From positions 1 to 64,000 of the forward strand of contig JAHJVW010000027.1 of assembly GCA_018828585.1 (NCBI GenBank): a DNA stretch of 64,000 bases. The letters are read 5' to 3'. The first letter of the stretch is position 1; the number at the start of each line of letters is the position of its first letter. The DNA is from Bacteroidota bacterium (lineage in GTDB: Bacteria; Bacteroidota; Bacteroidia; Sphingobacteriales; Sphingobacteriaceae). The translations under genes were made by a program, and so were the position numbers. Below the pieces are notes generated by a model. It was not told the origin of the DNA. It did not search any database and saw nothing but the letters and a program-made list of their open reading frames with translations. Below are positions 53,950 to 62,838 of the stretch, in pieces.

Positions 53950-54645
53950 ATGAGCATTACTGATAATTTAAAAGCACTAAAAGAAGAGATAGAGAGCGTA
54001 AACGTAAGATTAGTAGCGGTTTCTAAAACAAAACCTAACGAAGATATTTTAGAAGCCTACCAATTAGGACAAAGAATTTTTGGCGAAAACCACGTTCAAG
54101 AACTAGTTGACAAACATGAAAGCTTACCAAAAGACATCGAATGGCATTTGGTGGGTCATTTACAAACCAATAAGGTTAAATATATCGCTCCTTTTATATC
54201 ATTAATACATTCTGTAGACAGCCTAAAACTTTTAATAGAAATCAATAAGCAAGCAATTAAAAGCGATAGAATAATTGACTGCCTTTTACAGGTTTATATA
54301 GCTGATGAGGAAACCAAATATGGTTTAGGTTACGACGAAGTCATTGAGCTTTTGGAGTCGCAAGAATTTCAGGAATTGAAAAATGTTAGGATTGTTGGTT
54401 TGATGGGAATTGCCACCAATACCGAAAACCCTAAGCAAATTAAAGAAGAGTTTTATGAATTGAAGACCTTATTTGAAGGTGTGAAATTAAGCTACTTTAA
54501 AAATGAAGCATCTTTCAAAGAGGTTTCTATGGGCATGTCTTCGGATTATAAAATAGCCTTGGAACAAGGCAGCACCTTGGTAAGAATTGGTAGTGATATC
54601 TTTGGAAAAAGAGAGATCAAACATTTTAAAAACACAGAAGAATAG
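53950..54645 (+). CDS. yggS: YggS-family PLP homeostasis protein
   Basis: A 231-residue single-domain PLP-binding TIM barrel. The PLP lysine lies in VRLVAVSKTKP (about residue 26), followed by FGENHVQELVDKHE, EWHLVGHLQTNKVKYI, GLMGIAT and SMGMSSDYKIALEQGSTLVRIGSDIFG, which are the standard marks of the family. It maintains free pyridoxal phosphate and affects amino-acid pools; no catalytic reaction is known. It begins a run of four closely packed genes that reaches the THUMP-like methyltransferase. Confidence 0.93.
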   Translation: MSITDNLKALKEEIESVNVRLVAVSKTKPNEDILEAYQLGQRIFGENHVQELVDKHESLPKDIEWHLVGHLQTNKVKYIAPFISLIHSVDSLKLLIEINKQAIKSDRIIDCLLQVYIADEETKYGLGYDEVIELLESQEFQELKNVRIVGLMGIATNTENPKQIKEEFYELKTLFEGVKLSYFKNEASFKEVSMGMSSDYKIALEQGSTLVRIGSDIFGKREIKHFKNTEE

Positions 54646-55113
54646 ATGAGTGTACAAATTAGATATGCGGTAAAAGCCGATTGCGAGCGAATGTTAGAAT
54701 TGATTAATGAATTGGCTGTTTACGAAAAAGCACCGGATGAAGTCACCGTTACATTAGCCCATTTTATGGATGCTGGTTTTGGAGAAAAACCAGTTTGGAA
54801 AGCTTTCGTAGCTGAAGTTGATGATAAAATAGAGGGGTTTTCACTTTTTTATATCCGGTATTCTACTTGGAAAGGTTGTCGTTTATACTTAGAAGATTTT
54901 ATTGTTACCGAAAAAATGCGTGGACAAGGAATTGGTAAATTACTGTTTGAAAGAACCATACAAGAAGCCAAAGAAAATAATTATGCAGGAATGGTTTGGC
55001 AAGTACTAGATTGGAATGAGCCTGCTCTTAATTTCTACCATAAATATCAATCTTATGTTGAAAGCGGTTGGTTAAATGCTTCACTTTCTAAAGAACAAAT
55101 CGCTCAGTTTTAA
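54646..55113 (+). CDS. GNAT acetyltransferase, diamine acetyltransferase-like
   Basis: A 155-residue GNAT enzyme. The acetyl-CoA loop is MRGQGIGKLLF (about 92-102). Several features follow the spermidine/spermine or thialysine acetyltransferase type: ELAVYEKAPDEV near the start, FYIRYSTWKGCRLYLEDFIV in the middle and WNEPALNFYHKYQ near the end. It would acetylate a primary amine such as a polyamine or lysine analogue. It starts at the base after the yggS stop codon and lies 3 bp upstream of aspartate kinase. Confidence 0.8.
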   Translation: MSVQIRYAVKADCERMLELINELAVYEKAPDEVTVTLAHFMDAGFGEKPVWKAFVAEVDDKIEGFSLFYIRYSTWKGCRLYLEDFIVTEKMRGQGIGKLLFERTIQEAKENNYAGMVWQVLDWNEPALNFYHKYQSYVESGWLNASLSKEQIAQF

Positions 55114-55116
55114 TTT

Positions 55117-56376
55117 ATGCAGGTATTCAAATTTGGTGGTGCATCCGTAAAAGATGCTGATGGGATTAAAAATTTAGCAGCTATTGTTAAACTTAATTTA
55201 AGTGAACCCTTGTTGATTGTGATATCAGCTATGGGTAAAACCACCAATGCTTTAGAAAAACTGACAGATAGTTATTTCTATCAAAAAGATGATATTCTTA
55301 CAGCTTTTGAAGAAGTTAAAGCTTATCATTTTCAAATATTACATCAACTTTTCTCCGATGATCAGCATCCTGTTTTTGACGAAATCAGCAATACCTTTGT
55401 AGAAATTGATTGGATTATTGAAGATGTACCGGTTGATCCTTTTGATTTTATTTACGATCAAATCGTTTCTATGGGCGAAATAGTTTCAACTCGTATTGTA
55501 AGTCATTATTTAAATTTTATAGGTATTCACAATCAATGGATAGATGCTCGCTCCTATATTCAAACCAACAACACTTATCGCGAAGCTAAAATTGATTGGA
55601 CCAAAACGGAGCACTTAATTCAAAAAGATTTATCTCGACATTTAGAAAAGCAGATTTGTATCGCCCAAGGTTTTATTGGGAATACTTCCGAGAATTTCAC
55701 CACCACATTAGGTCGCGAAGGATCTGATTTTACAGCCGCCATTTTTGCCTCTTGCTTAAATGCAAAATCTGTTACGGTTTGGAAAGATGTTCCCGGAATA
55801 TTAAATGCAGACCCGAAGCTATTTAACGATTGCATCAAATTTGATGAGCTTTCCTATACCGAAGCCATTGAAATGACTTATTATGGTGCAACGGTGATCC
55901 ATCCAAAAACCATCAAACCACTTCAAAATAAACTGATTCCGCTTTATGTAAAGCCATTTTTGGCGCCTAAAGAAAATGGAACTATTATCAAAGAAGCGCA
56001 AATTGAAATTAAAACGCCGATTGTGATTGTCAAGAAAAATCAGGTTTTGGTGACTTTAAAAACTCGCGATCTTTCTTTTATTACCGAGAATCATTTAAGA
56101 GATATTTTTAAGGCTTTCGCCGATGCCAACATCAAGGTAAATACCATGCAAATTTCTGCGCTGAGTTTTTCGGCCAGTTTTGATTTTAGAAAAGACAAGT
56201 TTGAAACTTTCCTAAATTCAGTGAAAGGTGACTTTGAAGTTCGTTTCAACAACGAATTAAAGCTGATTACCATTCGACATGCAAATGAGGAAAGCATTAA
56301 TAAATACATTCAAACCGAGGTTTTTTTAGAACAAAGAAGTCGTAATACTGCTCAATTTGTTTTGAGAGATGAATGA
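55117..56376 (+). CDS. Aspartate kinase
   Basis: A 419-residue monofunctional aspartate kinase, the first enzyme of lysine, threonine and methionine synthesis. The start is MQVFKFGGASVKDADG (K-F-G-G nucleotide loop). TTLGREGSDFTAAIFA (about 192-207) binds the phosphates, and VWKDVPGILNADPK with ELSYTEAIEMTYYGATVIHPKTI completes the kinase domain. The C-terminal third (about 300-419) corresponds to the ACT regulatory region. No dehydrogenase fusion is present. It overlaps the next gene by 8 bp. Confidence 0.92.
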   Translation: MQVFKFGGASVKDADGIKNLAAIVKLNLSEPLLIVISAMGKTTNALEKLTDSYFYQKDDILTAFEEVKAYHFQILHQLFSDDQHPVFDEISNTFVEIDWIIEDVPVDPFDFIYDQIVSMGEIVSTRIVSHYLNFIGIHNQWIDARSYIQTNNTYREAKIDWTKTEHLIQKDLSRHLEKQICIAQGFIGNTSENFTTTLGREGSDFTAAIFASCLNAKSVTVWKDVPGILNADPKLFNDCIKFDELSYTEAIEMTYYGATVIHPKTIKPLQNKLIPLYVKPFLAPKENGTIIKEAQIEIKTPIVIVKKNQVLVTLKTRDLSFITENHLRDIFKAFADANIKVNTMQISALSFSASFDFRKDKFETFLNSVKGDFEVRFNNELKLITIRHANEESINKYIQTEVFLEQRSRNTAQFVLRDE

Positions 56377-57553
56377 TTCCATCAATCCTGAAATATTAAA
56401 ACCAGCAGTTCAGGAATTCCTTCATGAGCATTTAAAAGATGATCTGCAAAAACTCATCCTAAAAGGCTCCCCTTTTCCAAACATTACGGTTCAGGAATTG
56501 GCCATTCAAATTGAAGGCAAAAATAAAAGCGAAAAGAAATTACCCACTTGGTTCAAAAGCAAAGGAATTTTGTTCCCTCCCAAATTAAATTTAGAACAAG
56601 CTAGTTCAGAGCTTACTGCTAAATACAAAGCTTCATTAATCAATAAAGGTCGATTAATAGATTTAACAGGAGGTTTTGGTATTGATGATTTTGCTTTCGC
56701 AGATAGAGCTGAAAAAGTATTTCATTGCGAAATCAACGAAACTTTATCAGCCATCGTATCAAACAATGCAAAGGTTCTGAAAAAAGACAACATCGAATTC
56801 ATCATCGGCGACAGTCAGAAATTCTTGGCAAAAACTCAAAAAGTGGAAACCATTTACGTTGATCCATCTAGAAGAGCAAACAGCGGCAGAGTTTTTCTAT
56901 TGGAAGATTGTGAACCTGATGTTTTAAAACACAAAGATTTATACCTCCAAAAAGCAGGAACCGTCATCATCAAAGCGGCACCCATGTTGGATATTTCTGC
57001 TGCAGTAAAATCACTCAAAAATGTTCAGGAAGTGCATGTGGTGAGCCTAAATAACGAGTGCAAGGAATTACTGTTTGTGCTTAAAAAAACTCCTGCAGGG
57101 TTCATCAAATATTATTGTACTTTACTAAAAGGGGATGATGTTAATGTTTACGAGTTTGATGAAAAGCAAGAAAAAACATTGGAGATTCAGCCTCAAAAAC
57201 TACAAAACTATTTGTACGAACCTGATGCTGCTATTTTAAAAGCTGGTTTTTTTAAATCCCTTTGCCCAAAATTTGGAGTGGATAAAATCCATCAGCATAG
57301 CCATTTATATACTTCTACCGAATTAAAAGCTGATTTTCCTGGTAAGATTTTTAAAGTAATGGATTCTTTCGACTTTAATCAATTTACTAAATCAAAAGCT
57401 TTGGCTAAAGCTAATGTGGTCACCCGTAATTTCAACTTAAAACCTGAGGAAATTAAAAAGCAATTTAAAATTAAAGATGGTGGCGAGGATTTTTTGTTTT
57501 TTACTACAAACTTCAAAAACAATCTAATAGTTGTTCATGCGAAAAGGGTATAA
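56369..57553 (+). CDS. THUMP-like SAM-dependent methyltransferase
   Basis: A 394-residue protein. An N-terminal helical part (about 1-90) is followed by a Rossmann methyltransferase domain: GRLIDLTGGFGIDDFAFADRA is motif I (about 93-113), FHCEINETLSAIVSNNA is motif II, and TIYVDPSRRANSGRVFLLEDCEPD is the catalytic loop. A C-terminal domain (about 310-394) corresponds to the THUMP-like fold of the family. The substrate is probably RNA, but no target is established that I know of. It is the last gene of the yggS group and is followed by a hairpin. Confidence 0.82.
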   Translation: MNDSINPEILKPAVQEFLHEHLKDDLQKLILKGSPFPNITVQELAIQIEGKNKSEKKLPTWFKSKGILFPPKLNLEQASSELTAKYKASLINKGRLIDLTGGFGIDDFAFADRAEKVFHCEINETLSAIVSNNAKVLKKDNIEFIIGDSQKFLAKTQKVETIYVDPSRRANSGRVFLLEDCEPDVLKHKDLYLQKAGTVIIKAAPMLDISAAVKSLKNVQEVHVVSLNNECKELLFVLKKTPAGFIKYYCTLLKGDDVNVYEFDEKQEKTLEIQPQKLQNYLYEPDAAILKAGFFKSLCPKFGVDKIHQHSHLYTSTELKADFPGKIFKVMDSFDFNQFTKSKALAKANVVTRNFNLKPEEIKKQFKIKDGGEDFLFFTTNFKNNLIVVHAKRV

Positions 57554-57557
57554 AACA

Positions 57558-57589
57558 AAGAAGTCCGTTGAAAAATCAACGAACTTCTT
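57558..57589 (+). terminator. Terminator after the THUMP-like methyltransferase gene
   Basis: Two 14-base arms (57558-57571 and 57576-57589) pair with a single C-A mismatch around an AAAA loop (core CGTTGA / TCAACG, outer AAGAAGT / ACTTCTT). It lies between the convergent methyltransferase and tRNA-His genes and could serve both strands. Confidence 0.8.
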
Positions 57590-57598
57590 ATTTAAAAG

Positions 57599-57673
57599 GG
57601 CGGACGATGGGGCTCGAACCCACGACCCCCGGCACCACAAACCAGTGCTCTAACCAGCTGAGCTACGACCGCC
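57599..57673 (-). tRNA. tRNA-His (anticodon GTG)
   Basis: Read on the reverse strand the cloverleaf is clear: an extra 5' G paired with C73, D-arm AGCTCAGCTGGTTAGAGC, anticodon loop TTGTGGT with GTG, and T-arm CGTGGGTTCGAGCCCCA. The additional G at position -1 is encoded, as is usual for bacterial tRNA-His. CCA is not encoded. The acceptor stem has one U-U mismatch (positions 5 and 68, window 57668 and 57604). No other tRNA lies in the window. Confidence 0.95.
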
Positions 57674-57821
57674 ATTTGTTATTGTGGAGTGCAAAATTAA
57701 TCTAATTAGCTTATTTATCAAACTTTTTAAAAAATTAATCGGCTTATTTCTTTAGTCGCCTGACTGTTTGTTAAATAAAATTAATCTCGGGCAATAGAAA
57801 GCTAAATTTATATCTTCGTAA

Positions 57822-58295
57822 ATGATTCAAATTTTTACCGATGGTGCTTCTAGTGGCAATCCAGGACCTGGCGGTTATGGGGTCATTTTACGTTCGGGAG
57901 CTCATTATAAGGAAATTAGCGAAGGTTTTAGGCTAACCACCAACAATAGAATGGAGTTGATGGCGGTGTGTGTGGGATTAGAAAGCATCAAAAAATTGAA
58001 TCAAGCCGTTACTGTTTTTTCTGATTCAAAATATGTAATTGATTCGGTAGATAAAAAGTGGGTTTTCGGCTGGGTAAAAAAAGGTTTTGCTGGAAAAAAG
58101 AATAAGGATTTATGGCTTCGATTTTTACAGAGCTATAAGTTACATCAAGTGAAATTCGTTTGGGTGAAGGGACATGCAGGCCATCCAGAAAATGAAAGAT
58201 GCGATGAATTAGCGGTATTAGCTGGTAAAAGTAAAGAGCTAAAGATTGACAGCGTTTTTGAAATGGAACATAAAAAGGTGGACGGTTTGTTATAG
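57822..58295 (+). CDS. rnhA: Ribonuclease HI
   Basis: A 157-residue enzyme that cleaves the RNA strand of RNA-DNA hybrids. The active-site residues are present: Asp in IFTDGASSGNPGPGGYG (residue 7), Glu in TTNNRMELMAV, Asp in VFSDSKYVIDSV, and the His-Asp pair in KGHAGHPENERCDELA. Length is typical. It has its own upstream region after tRNA-His, with a TATCTTCG sequence resembling a -7 element about 15 bp before the start. Confidence 0.95.
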   Translation: MIQIFTDGASSGNPGPGGYGVILRSGAHYKEISEGFRLTTNNRMELMAVCVGLESIKKLNQAVTVFSDSKYVIDSVDKKWVFGWVKKGFAGKKNKDLWLRFLQSYKLHQVKFVWVKGHAGHPENERCDELAVLAGKSKELKIDSVFEMEHKKVDGLL

Positions 58296-58682
58296 CTTTA
58301 CTGCGTAAAGCCTGTTCATCTTGTAAGTGTTTAAGAATTTCGTTATTCATTCATAACTTCCGTTAATAAGCCTAAAACTTCACCGAACAGAACATATAAG
58401 GCATTTGCCCTCATACCTTTCCGACCCTATGGCGGGCCGAGCCTAGTTACTTTTTTCCGCAAAAAGTAACCAAAAACTCTCCGCTGCGCTGCTTGCTTTG
58501 AAAGTGATTACCAATTTTTCTGATTCATTGCCGCAACCACCAAGGCGGATATAAAGCTTAGGAAAGTTCTCACATAAATATTCCTTTAATTATGAAATTA
58601 TCCTTTTTAAAAACTAAGGCAGAAAAAAACCTAATCCCCTCCCGATAGATATCAGGAATAATTTGGGGGGTACGCCCTGAAA
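58296..58682. repeat. Intergenic region with an interspersed repeat
   Basis: No gene is seen in 387 bp. A GC-rich segment GGCGGGCCGAGCCTAG leads into a perfect 10-bp hairpin, GTTACTTTTT (58446-58455) with AAAAAGTAAC (58461-58470), followed by CTCCGCTGCGCTGC. This looks like an interspersed repeat of the type scattered through related genomes. A second decayed piece (CCCCTCCCGATAGATATCAGG) lies at 58636-58656, just downstream of the fbp 3' end. Confidence 0.6.
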
Positions 58683-59711
58683 TTAAACCACTTTTAAGAT
58701 TTCTTTTGGAGAGTATTCCGCCATAAAATCTTCGGCCAATAAAACCATTTTGGTAGAACCAATAAAAATCGATTCTCTTTGGTGGATTTCGGTTACTTCA
58801 ATATCTAAAATTCGTTCGTAGCCATTGGTTGCTCTTCCCCCAGCCTGTTCTATAATAAATGCTAAAGGATTACATTCGTAAACCAATCTAAGCTTACCTT
58901 TTGGTGCGCTTGCAGTAGTTGGATAAATATAAATACCGCCTTTGATTAAGTTCCTATGCAAATCCGCAACCATAGAACCAATGTATCTTGAAGTGTATGG
59001 GCGAGCTGTAGCCTCATCTTCTACTTGGCAATATTTAATGTATCTCTTAACACCATCCGGAAAATGAACATAATTACCCTCATTGATGCTATAAATATGA
59101 CCAGTTTCAGGAATCGTAATATTTGGATGAGACAAACAAAATTCGCCAATGGATGGATCTAAGGTAAAGCCGTTTACTCCCTTTCCTGTGGTATAAACCA
59201 ACATGGTAGATGAGCCATAAACGATATAACCGGCCGCTACTTGCTCGGTTCCTTTTTGCAAAATATCTTCCACAGTGGCAGGACCCTCTTTTGATTTTCT
59301 ACGATAAATGGAGAAAGTTGTACCAACAGCAACGTTGACGTCAATATTAGAAGAACCATCTAAAGGATCTATAGCGACTACATATTTGGCATTTTTTGAA
59401 ACAGCTTTATTCAATAAAACAACTTCTTCATTTTCTTCTGATGCCACTAATGCACATTCGCCGCCCACACTTAAAGCCGAAATAAATTGCTCATTTGCAT
59501 AAACGTCTAATTTCTTTTGGGATTCACCCTGAACATTGATGTTTCCGGCTTCACCTAGTATATCCACTAAGCCAGCTTTATTAATTTCACGATTTACGAT
59601 TTTGGCGGCAATGCCAATGTCTCTTAATAAACGGGACAATTCTCCTTTTGCATAAGGGAAGTCTGTTTGTTTTTCGATTATAAATTGTCCCAGGGTTTTC
59701 ACGACCGTCAT
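58683..59711 (-). CDS. fbp: Fructose-1,6-bisphosphatase, class I
   Basis: A 342-residue phosphatase of gluconeogenesis. The class I signature is complete: [10 protein letters not shown], then [24 protein letters not shown] (metal and phosphate ligands, about 115-138), [23 protein letters not shown] and [26 protein letters not shown], which carries the catalytic metal Glu. An N-terminal helix precedes them. Length is normal. It stands 24 bp downstream of the phosphodiesterase gene and probably belongs to the same reverse-strand unit. Confidence 0.95.
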   Translation of the reverse strand: MTVVKTLGQFIIEKQTDFPYAKGELSRLLRDIGIAAKIVNREINKAGLVDILGEAGNINVQGESQKKLDVYANEQFISALSVGGECALVASEENEEVVLLNKAVSKNAKYVVAIDPLDGSSNIDVNVAVGTTFSIYRRKSKEGPATVEDILQKGTEQVAAGYIVYGSSTMLVYTTGKGVNGFTLDPSIGEFCLSHPNITIPETGHIYSINEGNYVHFPDGVKRYIKYCQVEDEATARPYTSRYIGSMVADLHRNLIKGGIYIYPTTASAPKGKLRLVYECNPLAFIIEQAGGRATNGYERILDIEVTEIHQRESIFIGSTKMVLLAEDFMAEYSPKEILKVV

Positions 59712-59735
59712 ATTTTACTTAGTGTACTTTTTACG

Positions 59736-60230
59736 TTATCTATCACCTAATTCTACGACGTCTAATGTATGAATTTTATTTTCAGAAATGCAAAATCTTA
59801 CCAAAGTTCTTTTTTTATGCCAGCCCTGTTTTCCTGCTGCACCGGGGTTTATATGCAAACAATTAATTTTTTTATCGAAAATAACTTTTAAAATATGAGA
59901 ATGTCCACTAATAAATAACCCTGGTGGCTTAGTGTAAATTTCTGATTTTACTTTTGGGGAATACCTATCTGGATAACCACCAATATGAGTCATCCAAACA
60001 TTGACATCTTCACACTTAAATCTTAAATGTTCAGGAAAAACTTCTCTAATTTCTTTTCCGTCAATATTACCGTAAACACCTCTTAAAGGTTTGAAGGCAG
60101 CTAATTCATCGACCAATCCCAAATTACCAAAATCGCCGGCATGCCAAATCTCATCCCGATCATCAAAATACTTGAATACGGCATCATCTAAATAACTGTG
60201 TGTGTCTGATATTAAACCAATCTTTATCAT
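59736..60230 (-). CDS. YfcE/MJ0936-family metallophosphoesterase
   Basis: A 164-residue calcineurin-like phosphodiesterase. The metal site is spelled out by GLISDTHSYLD (residues 5-15), WHAGDFGN (about 30-37), YGNIDGKEI, MTHIGGYPD, SGHSHILKV and INPGAAGKQG. Small proteins of this family hydrolyse phosphodiesters; the natural substrate is unknown. Its start overlaps the stop of the tRNA methyltransferase gene by one base, so translation is coupled. Confidence 0.88.
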   Translation of the reverse strand: MIKIGLISDTHSYLDDAVFKYFDDRDEIWHAGDFGNLGLVDELAAFKPLRGVYGNIDGKEIREVFPEHLRFKCEDVNVWMTHIGGYPDRYSPKVKSEIYTKPPGLFISGHSHILKVIFDKKINCLHINPGAAGKQGWHKKRTLVRFCISENKIHTLDVVELGDR

Positions 60231-60943
60231 TAAAATATAGTGAAGAAATTCTTTAAAGCACTAATATATTCTGGTGAATGAATTCCTTGTTTGGCATAGA
60301 TACAAAAATCATTAAAAACTAAATCAGCATTTTTGTTTTTACTAAAGCTAATGATGTGTCTAATAGTTGCCTTATCTGCATAAGAACGAATCTTATAACA
60401 CTCATTAGGATATAAGGAAAAGTCGGGAGCTAATTCTTGCAACATCAGCGATATTTCAACTGGTACGATAACTTGCAAACTTCCTTTATCGCTTAGGTGG
60501 TGATTTGCAACCCTTAATAAGTCCAAGAAAAATTGCTCGTTGGTATGTTTAGAAATATTTTTATTGTCCTTTGGAGATTTTAAGGCATTTAAAAAATAGG
60601 GTGGATTTGATACCATCAGATCATATTTATTTTGAGGATGGTGCTCAAAAAATGCTACAAAGCCAAAATGATGGGATTTTAATCGCTCATGAAATAGTGA
60701 ATGATTAAAATTTAGGCTCGCTTTTTCAAAAGCGGTTAGGTCTATATCGATTCCATCAATAATTGCATGATGGTTTCGCTGAGCCAGCATCAAAGCAATG
60801 ACTCCTGTCCCTGTTCCAATATCTATAATGGTTTTGACTTCTTCAACAGCTGCAAGAGCGCCCAATAAAACTGCATCTGTATTTATTTTCATGGGACAGT
60901 TTTCCTGATCGATTACAAACTCTTTAAAATGGAATAAAGACAT
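60230..60943 (-). CDS. tRNA1(Val) (adenine(37)-N6)-methyltransferase family protein
   Basis: About 237 residues from ATG 60943 (MSLFHFKEFVIDQENCPMKI). An alternative GTG/ATG-type start at 60958 adds five residues and is less like the family. Motif I is IIDIGTGTGVIALMLAQR, and the N6-adenine catalytic motif is VSNPPYFLN. The N-terminal CPMKINTDAVLLG is diagnostic of TrmN6/YfiC, which methylates A37 of tRNA-Val. It is the first gene of the reverse group with the phosphodiesterase and fbp. Confidence 0.88.
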   Translation of the reverse strand: MSLFHFKEFVIDQENCPMKINTDAVLLGALAAVEEVKTIIDIGTGTGVIALMLAQRNHHAIIDGIDIDLTAFEKASLNFNHSLFHERLKSHHFGFVAFFEHHPQNKYDLMVSNPPYFLNALKSPKDNKNISKHTNEQFFLDLLRVANHHLSDKGSLQVIVPVEISLMLQELAPDFSLYPNECYKIRSYADKATIRHIISFSKNKNADLVFNDFCIYAKQGIHSPEYISALKNFFTIF

Positions 60944-60958
60944 CGTCAAAATTACCAA

Positions 60959-61282
60959 TTATTATGCCCTACGAAAATGAAAATAAACAGATAGAATCCA
61001 AATAAAAATTCTTGAGTCTTAATAAGTGCCCATAAAGTTGCTATTTATGCTACCTAATATAAATAACTATCCTTTATAGATTTGATGTCATAATTATATA
61101 TTGAATCTGCATATTGTTCATTATTAAATACAGAATACTCAGTTAATTTCTAAAATTTTAATCCTAAAAATTTGATTAATAGTTCTAATGGCATTTTTGA
61201 GAGCTTTTTCATATTTGAGGAATAACTTTTGTAAGTTATTTCAAAATAATTAGCGCATAAATACCCGAGCAATATAATTTAC
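60959..61282. other. Gene-free divergent region with an inverted repeat
   Basis: AT-rich, no gene seen. A perfect 8-bp inverted repeat, AATAACTT (61221-61228) and AAGTTATT (61233-61240), lies 43 bp before the response regulator start. It could be an operator or a transcript hairpin. No other structure is recognised. Confidence 0.5.
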
Positions 61283-61666
61283 ATGGCAAATAACAAAATA
61301 CTAGTGATTGATGATGAGAGATTGATTAATAAATTTTTAGCATCAAGACTGGAAAGAGAAGCTTGGGATGTAGATACTGCAATTGATGGCATAGAGGCCA
61401 TGAATAAGATTACCCGAAATAAATATGATTTGATTCTTACCGACTTGATTATGCCCAATGTTGCAGGCTTAGAGTTGGTGATATACATTAAAAACTCAAA
61501 ACTCAATGCTGATGTACCTATAATTGTAATTTCTTCCTTGACTTCTGATAATGTAATTCTAGATGTTTTATCTATTGGAGTGGAGGAATATATTTCAAAA
61601 CCATTCTCTATGAATGTGGTAATTGCTAAGATCAAGCAAATTCTTGGGAAAAAATCTGTTGCCTAA
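61283..61666 (+). CDS. Single-domain response regulator
   Basis: A 127-residue receiver domain with no output domain. The acidic pair is D10-D11 (LVIDDERL), the phosphorylation site is D54 (LILTDLIMPN), the switch Ser/Thr is in IVISSLTSD and the conserved Lys lies in YISKPFS (about residue 107). It should act by protein-protein contact after phosphorylation; the kinase is not in view. It is 44 bp upstream of the HEAT-repeat gene and probably shares a transcript with it and the glycosyltransferase gene. Confidence 0.9.
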   Translation: MANNKILVIDDERLINKFLASRLEREAWDVDTAIDGIEAMNKITRNKYDLILTDLIMPNVAGLELVIYIKNSKLNADVPIIVISSLTSDNVILDVLSIGVEEYISKPFSMNVVIAKIKQILGKKSVA

Positions 61667-61710
61667 TCTTAGGTAGATCATTTTTTATAATAAAATAGTA
61701 CAACGCTTTT

Positions 61711-62838
61711 ATGTTCCATCCCTTCCATTGGCAACAATACCCTGTAATTATCATGATTGCGCTAGTAGTCTCATTTTTGGCCTTAGCCATGATTTTTGTT
61801 ACACTTGGAATAATCTATTTTCATAGGATTAAAACCGAGGATACAAATGAGGAAGAAGCAGCTTCAGAACTAATTATTATTGAGGAGTTAAATAAACACA
61901 TCTTACGCTATGATTCTTTAAATGAGGTTCCTGAAAAGGAATTACTAAACGTTATTAACAAACTTACAAGACTAAAGCAAAAAAGTCTGGTTTTTACAAA
62001 GGTTCTTACCAGAACTTTAATGAGTTTTAGCATACTCCTTACTGGAACAATTCAACTGGTTATCAACGCAACTTATAATCTTTTAAAACTTCAGGAAGAC
62101 ACCTTTAAAAAATTAAAGAGCAAACTTTGGTTTGTAAAAATAGAGGGGTTAAGAGAGGTGCAGGAAATAAATGATAACGATTCTATTTCACAAGTTATCA
62201 CCTTAACAAAGGATAATAATATTAATGTAAGAGTTTCAGCTTATGCTGCATTAATACAGCTTGATAGCAAGGAGAAATATAAATTTTTAGATGATGAACA
62301 AGAGACTTTAACCCTATGGCACCAGATTATCCTTACCAATGCCATGGAAAAGATAGATTCAAATGAACTCCCTGATTTTAAAAGATATTTAGGAAGCACC
62401 AATAATAGCATAGTACTATTATGTATGAAACTGATATTACATTACAACCAGCTTAACGCAGTTAGCAGCTTGATTAAACTGCTTAGCCATAAGGATGATG
62501 AAATAAGATGTTTTGTAATTCAAGCACTTGGAAAATTAAATGCAGATGAAGCAGAACAACAACTAATAGAACGTTATCCTAAAGAATCTTTAGGTAACAA
62601 AACACAGATATTGTTATCATTGGGAAATATCATAAGTCTTATCTCCCTAAAATTCTTAACAGATAAATTCATTAGAGGAGAGCATTTTGATATTCTAAAA
62701 AGCGCAGCGGAAGCTATAAATACTTTTCCGCAAGAGCTCAAAAAATTGGTTCCTATAGATTCTACTTTGTTAGATGAAAAGCAGATAACTTTAATTAAGC
62801 ATTATGAAGAACCTTTAAATTTGTATGGAAGCATTTAA
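61711..62838 (+). CDS. HEAT-repeat membrane protein
   Basis: A 375-residue protein with one N-terminal membrane helix (about residues 12-36), a charged helical stretch, a second moderately hydrophobic segment (about 95-115) and then HEAT-like helical repeats (about 130-350). Repeat units include NINVRVSAYAALIQLDSK, AVSSLIKLLSHKDDEIRCFVIQALGKL and AEQQLIERYPKESLGNKTQILLSLGN. The repeats should form a cytoplasmic scaffold. Its end overlaps the glycosyltransferase start by 14 bp, so it is probably an accessory subunit of that enzyme; this is inferred from arrangement. Confidence 0.75.
   Translation: MFHPFHWQQYPVIIMIALVVSFLALAMIFVTLGIIYFHRIKTEDTNEEEAASELIIIEELNKHILRYDSLNEVPEKELLNVINKLTRLKQKSLVFTKVLTRTLMSFSILLTGTIQLVINATYNLLKLQEDTFKKLKSKLWFVKIEGLREVQEINDNDSISQVITLTKDNNINVRVSAYAALIQLDSKEKYKFLDDEQETLTLWHQIILTNAMEKIDSNELPDFKRYLGSTNNSIVLLCMKLILHYNQLNAVSSLIKLLSHKDDEIRCFVIQALGKLNADEAEQQLIERYPKESLGNKTQILLSLGNIISLISLKFLTDKFIRGEHFDILKSAAEAINTFPQELKKLVPIDSTLLDEKQITLIKHYEEPLNLYGSI

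Noticed and set aside
58009-58350. Reverse open frame over rnhA starting MNNEILKHLQDEQ
   Set aside because: Nearly all of it is antisense to rnhA, which has complete catalytic motifs. Only the first 18 codons lie outside and they match nothing I know.
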